The notes below the pieces were generated by a model, which was not told where the DNA came from, did not search any database, and worked only from the letters and a program-made list of their open reading frames with translations. From Lingula anatina (Eukaryota > Brachiopoda > Lingulata > Lingulida > Lingulidae), in contig NW_019773703.1 in the NCBI RefSeq assembly GCF_001039355.2, positions 351,555 through 415,554 of the forward strand: a stretch of DNA of 64,000 nucleotides. The letters are read 5' to 3'. Positions 37,301-48,463 of the stretch are shown in pieces. Position 1 is the stretch's first letter; the number at the start of each line of letters is the position of its first letter. A program made the position numbers and the translations under genes.

Positions 37301-40300
37301 GACACTTTCTGAGGGAATATACTCTTGTATGTGCGAACCTGAAGCAATTCAGTCCCACATACCACACACAGCCTTCCCCTGTCCTTCTTCTCCATATCTG
37401 ACACTTTCCCAGGAGTGCTCAGTATCTTTCAAACATCCAGATTATACGTCTAGTCTACCTCAGTATCAGGTAAGTGCACCGGCCTCCCTCTGCCACATAC
37501 CCATGTCACCTAGTTCTCTGCCACTCTGGCAGAGATGTGGCTCTTTGAAGAGAATATTTCTTAACAAGTGGTCAACAAACATTACATCATGCCTGCTTAT
37601 TATTTAAACAGCATAATGGAATTGTATCAATAGGAAATCAATGCGGCACAACTGGAACTGAAGGGCTTGGAAATAATCGGTGTTTGGTTACCCTGAGTCT
37701 CAAATAGCTATATCCATTCATTAGCCTGCAATTCACAGGGTGGAGGTTATGCAGATATATATTTCATAGGTAACCTATATTGTTCATGCGACGTAGTAAT
37801 TTAATCAATATTAACCTTACTGGACGCCAATCAATTATGTCAATCAAGATTAATGTACAGTCTCTTCAGGTGTGTTCCTTAATGTGATTACATTCCAATT
37901 TTCTATACATCTGATTGATCTAATTGAAAAATAACATGATGTTGCAGTTCTTGTTTTTGAGGCAGCTACATGTACTTATCTAATTGCTTCTGGTGGTAAT
38001 CAATTTACATAAAAACACCTACATCTGAGGCATTAATACATACAGTACTCAGATAATGCTAATACATACAGTACTCAGATAATGCTAGGCAAAGAAACAC
38101 GAGCTAACAATTTCGAGAAAATGTGACAAGGACTAGTTTCACAATTATGGGCATTTTATAACTAACTCAACTATTTGGTACCAAGCATCACTGGGGTTTT
38201 GAGGTGAAAAGGAAAAATGCACCATAAAATGCACCATTGGTGACAAAATATTATTGACAAATAACCAAACTTTTGAATAAACCCACAGCAATATACAAGC
38301 TTGGGACCTGTTACCTTTTCCATGGATGCTCTGAGATATCCATTCTCCCACTGTTCACAAGCAGCAAGGTAAACAAAATACTATTATTTATCATATATGA
38401 TACATGTCTAAACAAAATATTGTATAGTCTTAGCTGAAACTAACAAATGACTGAAAATGAGACCTTTTCAAATCGCCAACACTGACATTCTTCCCTGTTA
38501 CCAGAATCTTTTCAGAAGAAATGATATCATCTTCTTGAAATCATGAAAATTGAGGCAATTTTTCATCATTTTGATACATCAACTTACCTCCTTCCTGTCA
38601 TCACCATGGTGATAAGCAGATGATTCTTGTCCTCCTGCTCTCTTCATAGTGGACAGTTCTGTCTTCAAGTGGCCATTTTCTTGTGAAAGTTCTGCAATGT
38701 CTGTCTGATATCGCCTTGCCTCCACGTCACGGTCAGCTAAAAGTTTTTTCAAAGTGGCCACTGTATCTTCCAATTGCTGGACTCTGTTATAATCCTAGAA
38801 TGATGACAGCACTTTTATTATCAGAAAGTCTTGTGGGGGTATTTCATGCTATCTTTGGGATATTTCATGCAATTTCAAATATTTCCACTCTCCTGCAGCA
38901 ATGGACAAGATGTAATCAAGGTACAATGAATTATATATAACCAGTGACAACTAACTCTCTCACTGCCCAAACACATTTCATCTTGGACATCACAATAATA
39001 GATACTCAATTCTTTCACCTAAGCAAATAAATACTGAAATGAATTCTTCTCTGAAATGGATATGTTCAAATTTGAAAATGCATATTAAAACCTTTAATGG
39101 TTTTTTTCCTCTAAACCTACCACTTATTCCCAACGTTGATGGGTGTATAGACATAATAAATGTTTACAATTTATTTTTTATCTACATTATGAATGTCTGC
39201 TCTTATCTGAACAAATATCCTGCTATCTTCAAAACCAAAATATATCTGTTGTGATACAACTCATATTTTTACTTGATCCTACCTGCTATCTCCCTTATAC
39301 TGTGAGAGTTAATACTAGTGCTCAATGTTCATATAAAAGGTCCTTTATGTTTAGGAAAAATGGCAATAAAATGTTCTTTTAGGATACTTGGTAAAATACG
39401 TATTACTGTATGTCTTTGTTCAAGCAGTTACGAAACACATAATTAACATCAGCCATATTATCACCAGTACACCTGAGCTCATTAGCACCTGAGGAACCAA
39501 TTTCCAGTTCTTTAATGACAAAAGAGACACAGCAGGTCTAATATTAAACAAGGTCATCTGAAATTATGTCTTGATCAATGCAAGGAGTATTACAGCTTGT
39601 AAGTTTTCTCTGTGAGCTAACTTCAGTATCTTTAGCCTCATTAGCAGACTAAGAACACTTATAACTGCAGGTGTGAGCTATGCCTCATTGCAGCTTATCT
39701 TCACAGCATGTCTCACCTGTCACAGTCATAGACCAATAATACTGGAAAGTGGGGAAAAATATAAGCATCACTATCTCAATTACCAATTCTATTTGTTTCA
39801 TGGGATAATGCATAGGTCTCTATTCTGATGGAATTCTTTTACCTTCATATTAAAAGTGTGCATTTTTGCCTTGGCATGAATTCCTCTCACTTGATTTTAT
39901 CTTCCTGTTTATGGTACTACCAAAAGCTAAAAAGCTAGTACATTTTCATTTCTGTAATTATTCTCAGTACTGTCTGTTTTATTAGTTTTAAAAACATTTC
40001 ATCCTATGTTTATTTACTAGAACATTTAAGGCAATTTATTTTTCTAGTAGGTTAATAGATCAATGAAATAGTCACTGAATATCATATAAGATCATGATGT
40101 CATTTTTTTTCAAAATACTTGCAATTTTATTTTTCTCTTTTTGCCTGATTGCCTTGAGTAATATAAAACTATCAATCACAGCCTTGTCTAGGATTCCTTC
40201 AGCATCATTCAAATCTCACTCACCGGAGAGCTGGACAATGTAGTTTCTTCGAAATAAAAGTTAAGACCAGAGTTATCATCTCCCATAACTTATATAACAA

Positions 40301-43300
40301 ATATAATAATAATTATATTGTTTTCCTTACCTACCAAATTATTTTAAAATCTTGCCAGCACCTGTATCTTACCTCTCGGCTGTGTGCCGTCTCCTGGTTC
40401 CCATTGGCAACAACAGGTGTAGTTGTCCTGGAGCTGCTGCGGGATGAGGGGTGTGGGGACATGGGCGTGGTCCTGGTGGTCACCAGGGGACTCATCACAG
40501 GGGGTTGTTGGCCTAATGACCTTGGAACTCTTGAGTAGCTATCAGGGGTCAGGCTCCTCTTGTCCTGCTGTGTGAGGCGCTGTGATGTAGGCATGGGAGG
40601 AAGGCTGTGATAGCTGGACTTTCTGTGGACCTCCCCAGGATCTTCTCGGCTGTTGTGACTGGACTTGGAACCAGCTGGTGATGTGCGATCGCGATCATGC
40701 TCCCTGCTCTGGTCCTGATCCAAGCTTCTGCGTTCTAGACTGGGTCTCCTCTCCCTGCCATTGGAATGAAATACCTGGTTGAGCTCCTGCTCGCTGCTGT
40801 AACTGCCCTGTCTACTGACCTGCCTACTGCTTGACTGACTATGAATACTTCCACGATCACTCTGATGGCTGCCTCGCTCGTATTCCTGGCTATGCTGGCT
40901 CCCTCTATCACTGTAATGACTAGATCGTTCACGATATGATCCACTTTCATCCCTGCCTGCTCCGCGGCTACTAGTGCTACTATGCCGACTGTATTGTTCC
41001 AAGTTATCCAAAGCATCTTGGCTGCCTCTACTTCTGCTATGGCGACTGCCTTCTCCATTGTCTACATTACGAATATCATTTAGTCCACCATTATACAGTT
41101 TGTCTCCTCCAGTATGTAGTTTGTCAGTTATCAAATCCTTAGGAGCTCTTTCACGATAAGAATCTCTGCTACGTAATGAATCCACAGATCCACGATCCGA
41201 TATATCCGATTTTAGAGAGTAAGAGTCCTCTTTTGTCCACGATGGCTCACCATGCGTCATTTGATGGCGCACTAGTTCCTCGTAAAGTCCTGAGCGCTTT
41301 ATAGCACTGCTGGCTCCCTGGGGTTCCTCTGGCTTGGGCTCCATGTCCTGCTGTAGATGACCATTCAGTAATCCATTGACAGGTGTCTCCACTGTATTTA
41401 CTGAGCTTTCTTCAGAACCTGGATTAAAAAAAAATGTCAGAGATGTTTACTACTGTGCAGAAAATCAATGAAAGAATCACATTTCCTCATAACCTGAAAA
41501 CTGGTTCATGAACATATTGGCAGCATTTCAAAAATGGCTCTACTAAAAGTGCAGCTATACTAAATTTTCATTTCAAAATGATTGTACTAATGAACCATCT
41601 TACACACAAAAAACAGTGTGATGAAATGTGTTAATATGTAAAACAGTATTATGTTCCCTTCCAATGTCGTGTACTGGTAACTAGCTACCTAGTCAACATA
41701 TCTTAAGTAGGTGGCGACCTCTAATACAGATGTCACATGTCACAGAAAGCCATCTAACACCGATATTACTGATATTAAACTTCAGTATAATGAACAAGCT
41801 TTCTAATTGTCAGCCTCACTGTATAATGCCACTGCTCTATAAAAAGCTCCAAGACACTCGTATATGTTAATTAAGAACCTTAATCCTTGTACTGTATTTC
41901 AACCCAACAACTGCAAGATAATATTTGAGTGGCACATAACAACAAGGACACTCCAGACCTATTGAGATGCATTACATATACCTCTCATAATAACCCTAAT
42001 ACCGGCATAATGCTCCTTTCTTCAAAATCAATTACCACCTTGTTATTTCATGGATGATTAGGAGCACATTGACCAATATAATATCATTAGGGAAGGTCAA
42101 CCATACATCACAGAATGATATTATTAAAATGAACATTGACAGTGCTTATTATTCAACATTTTTAGAATTTTAGATGGCTGTCTGTTAAAAAAATTAATTT
42201 AAAATGCAATAGTAGTAGTTACACCTATCTTAATATAGCATCACAATCACACCATTTACAGTATATCACAGATTCAAAACTGATGCAAACATGAATCTGA
42301 CTGAAAATTATAGCAGCAATAAATCAAAACTTCCAGATTAACTGTCAATTTACACAATGATAATTCGGTTACATTATGTTTAGTGTTAAGAAAGAGCAAA
42401 CACCGAAGGTTACAAACACTTTACCAAGTGTGCTGGTTTTGACTGGAAGGCATGGAGCTCATTATTCCCCTGAAAGAATGATAGCTTCAACTCTATCTCA
42501 GATTTGTAGAGAACTGTATAAGCTTTATCAAACACAACCTATAAACCAGGACTAGTCACATTATCAACATGAAGTCAAGCAGTTGCCAATGTAAACAGAT
42601 ATGGCTGCCTGTCTCACTGGTCTTTCCGACTGATACAAATACATTATGGACTACAAATGTTAAGTTCTCTGAGGCCATTTTGCTTAAGTAACTGTTTATC
42701 TCAAGTTCACGTTTTGACTGAGCTTTTTTAAAATCTTGAGTGCAGCAGTTAAGTGCCTCTAACCATAAAGGCTGCACTGTATCCAAGCTCCCTCAAGCCA
42801 TGCTGCACTTGAAAACTAATGCAGCATATGAAAGCAACTAGTGAGCATAAAACTCATGATGCCGTTCTCAAATACACTTACCACTGACTAAAGCCACATT
42901 CAGTGCTATACTGGTGACAAGATTTATAAAGTTTCACCTGCTCCAATGTTTAAAACTATGGACCTCCTGACTGCTCGACACCAGGCTGTTGACTCTACTT
43001 ACATCTAGGAGTAAACTTCAAATTTGATTAAGCCATAAAATATTTACCTGCTCAAGATTAAATGTGTTATTCTGTGTTGGCGGCCCACAAGTTATCTTTG
43101 TCGGGGAATCATAACAAAATGACAGAGAAGAATGGTCAGAAAAACATACCTCCAGCACGCTTCTTGGCCAGAATGTTGTTACTTTCTCTTTATTCTTCCG
43201 CTCAAGCCTGTTTGACTAAACGTTACATTCAAATGCATGAATGGCGCTCGGAGCCCCATAAACAGTTTCAATCAATCCGACTATTTACCTGATTTGAATA

Positions 43301-45412
43301 CCCAGTTATTTGCATATGAATTTCAAAGGTGATGGGTTATATGTTCAGGTCTAAGCTAATAACAGGACTTACAATTAAACTGTACTTTGTTATGCACTTC
43401 AGAGCCACCAATTTGTCAATGATAAAATGGCCAGGTTTGGCAGGTGCACTGCATGCCTAACTTTATGTGGAGGCATTTGGCTTTTGTTTTCATCTAAAAT
43501 CTTTCCTGTCCATTCTTCAGTTACTAGTCCTGGTATTTATTTCAGAGTCTAATCAATGAATCATATTTCAAGTTGATTTTTGCCCACGTGTTGTTGCAAT
43601 CCATGGATAATCCATGATCACTGTTTTAAATGGTCTTTACTACAAAACCTTTTTACTGAAGTCCAATAATGTTTGTCTATAGGAAATCATTCTCTCAGGT
43701 TACCTTGATGAACAAGATAAATAAAATGGTTTCACATTCATACAAGTCTGCAAAGAGACAGGTTTTGTTTCTTTTCAATCTTAAACAAATATTGATAAAT
43801 ATTAAGAAAAGTTGATCTTATTTCCTGCAGCTATATTTTCTCCAGAATGAGCTTAATAATGTAAATTATTACACTTCTTTTAACAGAGTCAAAAAGACTT
43901 AAATATGCCAAATAATCAATACATTTATAAGCTTCCCTTTACATAGGTGACAAATGAAACAGAAAACCACCTGTCTTCAAAATCCAATAATCCAAAGAAC
44001 AATAACATGTCCCTGTCTGTCAGCCATCAAGGTCTTTGTCTCCTATATACTTTTGGCTGGGTTTGACCGAAGTGATCACCACAGAAAATCAATTTGGTCA
44101 CAATACATACTCCAGTTGCTTCTATTTATAATGGAGTACTACAAGAAAATAGCTATAAACTGCTCAGTGGCAAATCAATGAAGTAATCAAATGTCCATGT
44201 TCCCAGACTTCATTGACACCCTGTTTACCTAAAAGAAACAGGTCTATCAAAATTGCCTTCATACTAAATTATCATATATATAGAACTGAGAAAAAAAAAC
44301 TCAAGTAGATTTTAATCTTTTTACATAAAATAAAACACATAAATAATGAAAGTGAAAGGAAATTAACATATCTCAACCAACAAAAGATTAAGAATTTACA
44401 TTTTTTAAGTAACAATTCTTTAATAAGCACTATTTTCTTTCTTCTCCATGTGGCCACCCTTAGTACTCTTATCCACTCTACCATTACAAATATATACATC
44501 ACCTACAGATTTAAAGTGTATTTTTAATAATTTGTGTAAGGCAAACACTGTCCCACACTGATTAGCCTTTAAGACAGTGATCCATCATGATAACCTGCTG
44601 ATAATTGCTAGGTTAAAGAGGAGAACTTCTATAAACTGGCTTAAGAATATGAACTGAGTTATAACTGACCGATGTTCCTGGCAACACTACCTGTAGAGAA
44701 ACTCAGTGTTATCTTATATCACTGCTGCCATGAGTACACATTCTTTGACAGTATTTTTGAAAGCCATGATTGCACAGACATTTTTTATTTCATCAACTTT
44801 TAAAAAATATGCTGCTAAATAGCATCTAACTTCATTCAATTCATTTAAAGTATCATCAAACTAAAAAGGGTTGTTAAAAAATAAATTTTTATTGCCATAC
44901 CTTCTTTTACTTCCAGACTAACTTCAAATGTGTAGGATCTGACATCAAACTTTTCCAGAGGATAAGTTTTATCATCCACCATCAACTGGCTCACATATGC
45001 TCCCACTGGCACCTTGACGTAGTCAGACTCATACAACTCCTTGCTCTTACTCCAACGCAGGCAAATAGGCTGGTCCTGCAATTAATCAGTCTTATCAGTC
45101 TTCCTATAGGAAAACACCCTCGTACTTACTTCATTTATTTCACCTTAAGTATATATAATTAGCAACATCTCACTTTTTTATCACATCAGAAAAATTCTAG
45201 GTCACAACATATTCACATGCCTAAAAGCAACTTTTCTTGATAATAGAGTAATATTGTGAAAGAATTCTGAGACATTTCTAACATATTTATCTATAACTTA
45301 CCCTATCAAAAGCACCCAGCAGGAAAACTTCTACAGCTTTTGTTTCAACAGTCCGTGGCCAACGAAACTTGCAGTTTGCTTCAATTACAGGTGACATCTC
45401 CACCTCTGTCAT
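28327..45412 (-). CDS. Large coiled-coil protein with C-terminal CAP-Gly domain (long isoform)
   Basis: Long-isoform exons: 45302-45412, 44901-45075, 40373-41418, 38588-38794, 38315-38350, 34748-34925, 34335-34510, 33489-33735, 32772-32918, 32455-32583, 32199-32267, 30762-30953, 29785-30021, 29379-29502, 28859-29043, 28594-28639 and 28327-28390 (TGA), about 1122 aa. Order: a CBM48/AMPK-beta-like domain (residues about 1-95), a serine/arginine-rich disordered region with many RGS and SRH repeats (about 96-440), coiled coil (about 445-750), a serine/proline-rich linker with PPPPPHHPP, then CAP-Gly in the last 85 residues. CAP-Gly keeps GRNDTYVGVEL, GKHDGTF (usual GKNDG), RYFRCKPNKGVFV, and the protein stops 14 residues after KGVFV. 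CAP-Gly domains bind EEY tails of tubulin and EB proteins, so a microtubule-linked scaffold is likely. Two further first exons lie inside the gene. I do not recognise a named orthologue. Confidence 0.8.
31049..31132. repeat. Tandem duplication of a 42-bp unit
   Basis: Two adjacent identical copies (31049-31090 and 31091-31132) beginning ATACTGCCAAGGTAAGTTCC and ending in AT-rich sequence. They lie in an intron of the CAP-Gly gene. Confidence 0.85.
31680..32190. repeat. Minisatellite, 32-bp unit, in a CAP-Gly gene intron
   Basis: About 13 units built on TGTTAAAGAGGACAGGTAGG plus GTACAGGCAGGG. Central units are nearly identical; edge units are shortened to about 23 bases or mutated, the usual decay pattern of an unequal-exchange array. 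The array ends nine bases from the splice donor of the exon at 32199-32267. No spacers of CRISPR type. Confidence 0.9.
35917..36003 (-). CDS. Alternative first exon C: short basic N-terminus (29 aa)
   Basis: ATG at 36003; the 29 codons are lysine/arginine-rich (NKMFRRSKKYKSKDSK), then SPRNSPDE, and end in phase 0 at a consensus donor (GATGAG|GTAAGT), matching the acceptor of the common exon 34748-34925. An in-frame stop lies upstream of the ATG. The predicted isoform is about 626 aa: coiled coil, linker and CAP-Gly. The basic, SP-containing start could act in membrane or microtubule association. Confidence 0.6.
36982..37395 (-). CDS. Alternative first exon B: ZAD-like zinc domain (138 aa)
   Basis: ATG at 37395 with an in-frame TGA 36 bases upstream; the frame ends exactly at a codon boundary before GT at 36981, and the common exon at 34925 also begins in phase 0. 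The exon encodes CVVC (after MEKKDRGRL), then SLCSRIADIVGTEVTPETV, then LVCKDCEVNVGKIEEVL. The CxxC - (I/L)ADxxG - CxxC layout resembles the zinc-finger-associated domain (ZAD), a dimerising treble-clef domain best known from insect zinc-finger proteins. The exon is incompatible in phase with being an internal exon after 38315, which supports its use as a first exon. Product about 735 aa. Confidence 0.6.
38034..38088. repeat. Tandem duplication of a 26-27-bp unit
   Basis: Two adjacent copies of AATACATACAGTACTCAGAT followed by AATGCT, in an intron of the CAP-Gly gene. Confidence 0.8.
44901..45412 (-). CDS. Alternative 5' end A: CBM48/AMPK-beta-like domain exons
   Basis: Exons 45302-45412 and 44901-45075 encode the first 95 residues of the long isoform. 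The pattern CKFRW, VEVFLLGAFDR, LRWSKS, VPVGAYVSQLMVDDKTY resembles the E-set glycogen-binding fold of AMPK-beta: FxW, a VxLxGxF strand, then PxGxYxxxxxVD. The tryptophan-rich carbohydrate platform of true CBM48 is only partly present, so sugar binding is doubtful. A donor-like CTAA|GTAAGT on the minus strand near 46915 suggests an upstream untranslated exon. Confidence 0.6.
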
Positions 45413-48400
45413 ATTCCTCTGCTATTTTGCACTATTATAAAATAATAAATCAAAATTATTGAATGATAACATCACAAAACCAATGCAACATGTCACTGCT
45501 TTCTTCAGGCAAAAAAAGGGTTTGTGTGCAGAATTGATATAAATCTATGATATTTGCTATGTAAATATAATAATAGATGCAGTATATTCTTGATACTTCA
45601 CTGATAAGGAGTTATTTGTTGGCGAAGTGGATGAAAGCAGAGTAGTACTAATTATTTTTTTCTTTGCGTTAGAACACAAACCATTATAAAAAATAACATA
45701 AATGAAAGATCTGTTTCAAAACATGGTATGTCGTTTACAATAAAAAATCGGAACTGGAAAGGAAAGTCTTCATGTTTACACATATATATTTTTATATTTG
45801 AGGATGTGACTTGTTATTTTTTTCTTTAGGTTGATGGGTAAATAATATGATTTATACCTGGTCATTATCATAGTAACAGTTGAGTTCTAAGTTACCATTA
45901 TTCCATAAACTTATTTATTTATCTATTTGTTCACTTATTATAATGCCATTGATTATTGCTCTCTCATTTGTCTCATTATTATCATTAATCATGTTTTTTT
46001 AATCTTATTTTTGTTTATTGTTGTCTTAACTTTTTACTAGTATCATGCTAACAAAATGATTTTTCTCAGCTAATAAATATTGAAACCACCTTTGCCTAAA
46101 TTGAATAACTTAATAGGCTAGTGTCCAGTTTCCCTTCCCTTCAAAGCAATGCCTGGCGTGTGTAATGAATTACTTCAAGTTCAAGACTCACAATCCCAAG
46201 GTCTATTGATCAGAAGATTTTTAAAGTTTGTTCAAAAGTTCAATATTATACACCATCCTGATCAGAAAAATAAGATGGCAACAATTTCTGCAGATACTGT
46301 CATTCATACTGAATATCTCTAGAGAGTCCCATGATTCTATGTTGCAACTGGCCTTCAACCCATAATTCTTTTCAATGCAATTTCTGTCTTATTTCAACCT
46401 ACTAGTATGAACCCTTGGGCATATCAACCTGCAAACTGTCATCTCAATACTTGGTCCCGAGATCTTGATTTCAAATCAGAGATAACCACAACCCAATTTT
46501 TTCTAATGGGGTTGACATCAGTGACAGATGTCTAAGGCTTGCCCCTGCAATAATAGATTTTCCAGATATCACTGTAGACAGAGACAGTTTAATGAGTACC
46601 TAATGTTAATTGCCAGGGTAATAAAGTCTAGGTCTGAATAAAGTCTAGGTTTGAGTAAAGGATAAAAACAATATAGAATGCCGAGTCCACAATAGACAGT
46701 TCTTCACAAAATTCAGCACTTAAATAATTAATCTTTCAGGACATCTGCCTCTAGTGAGAAGTATCAAAATAAACATTTCTACTTCGGTCCCCAATATGTA
46801 CAGCCCTTGGTTATGAATCTTTTCATGCATATGGAATGTCCTAAACTTATATAATTTAAGTACGTTTAATTATTCAAGCGTGAGCCCGAAATAGGATATT
46901 ACGTTTTCGACTTACTTAGCGGATCTTTGTCGAGACTAACATCCTTCCCGCGAAGAAATCAGAATGAATGAGTGAATGCAGTGTCGAAATTGACTTTACA
47001 AATTACACCTAAAAATGGAGTCAAAATTGTTATTGCATTCACGTATATTTGAAGTACTATGATACACATTCAACATCCGTCCTTCAACTTAACGCCATAC
47101 CCACCTATGTGCCAAATCTCTTAATACATGTAGCCCAAAAGTTAATCTTCTAAATCCTTGTTGACAAAATTGCCGCTTCTCTAGGTCGTCATGTTTTTGG
47201 CCTCATTCTCGGTTCAATTCAAATTGCGACCTTTGCCCACAATATCACACCTATCGCAATCTAGCCACGTTAACCCGCACACTTGGTTATTTTTTTCTCC
47301 TTTGCATTGTTAGACAAAATTTTATAAAATTTAATATTCATTTCACACTTATAATAGTAAAAGGTAAATGTTTTATCAAAATTTATTATGTGCATAGCAA
47401 TACACATACAAAAGTACGATAGGAAAATACATATTGCCAAATGTCATGGCATTTATCAACTTCCAACAATCAAATGTCTACACATCTCCATTGTTAACCT
47501 TGAAAACATCAAAATGTTCAACACCATAAAACAAATATGGACGGTATAGCAAAACTACATTTCTTCTAGCTTACACAGTATGCAAGCCCTTACATTCTAC
47601 TTTTAAAAAGTAACCCTTTTTGATTGGAATGTAAACATAACATTTCATCTTCTTAATGCATTTATCTGACTAAGAGATTGTCACACACAATATCCATAAA
47701 TGAAAAAATATATATACACTTAGTACTATAACAGTAAAAACAAACATTTAAGGATAATGAACAGGTTTGACATGAAGAACAGAACTTACTAACTTTACAT
47801 AGGGTTAAAAATTAAGCACCAATACGAAATTCTAAAATTATACATTGCAGATAATTACTAATACTGAGTGCTTTGAGCGGGGCAGTTACGCAATCCGACA
47901 TCCCCACAGTACAATAGATGCAGGAAGATAAAACAGAATGAATAATGATAAATTTGGGTTCAAATGAAGAAGTTAAGTGATCTATCTCCTTTTAAAATCT
48001 GCTTCAACCCATGGTAAGATCCAATAACACTTTCATAATGGATCTTTAAAATATCCATAGTTTAATCACTGCTCATATTAATGCAGACAACTCTTTGAAT
48101 AAAATGACAAAAAGAGAATAAAAATTTTAAAAATTGTGGCAATATAAACTGTTATAATAAACAAATTATAAGCAATTACATACAAATTACTCAAGGTACT
48201 TTGTCAAGATCCTATAATAAGAATTTTACGTCTTAGTCCATAAGTTCAACATCATCCATATATCTCATTTGTTTTCTTTTTTTTTTTTAACAGTGGTAAG
48301 GACACAAAGATGGGTGGAAATAATTCCAATCAAATTCTGAATCCTTGGTGGGAATGAACAGGACAATCCAAAGGATGTCAATAATGTGTACATCACATTC

Positions 48401-48463
48401 TCCAAAGATTTGCTATACAAGTGCTAATGTATTGCAACATTCCCAAATGTTTATTGACCAAGA
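45413..48463. other. 5' flank of the CAP-Gly gene and 3' untranslated region of ARL13B
   Basis: No coding exon. On the minus strand the first part (to about 47000) should contain the promoter and an untranslated first exon of the long CAP-Gly isoform; a CTAA|GTAAGT donor lies near 46915. The right part is the ARL13B 3' untranslated region, with an AATAAA on the minus strand near 47383. Confidence 0.5.

Noticed and set aside
42556-43292. Extra coding exons in the long intron 41419-44900 of the CAP-Gly gene
   Set aside because: Open frames of about 76 aa on both strands lack matching splice sites and phase, and the flanking exons already join in frame.
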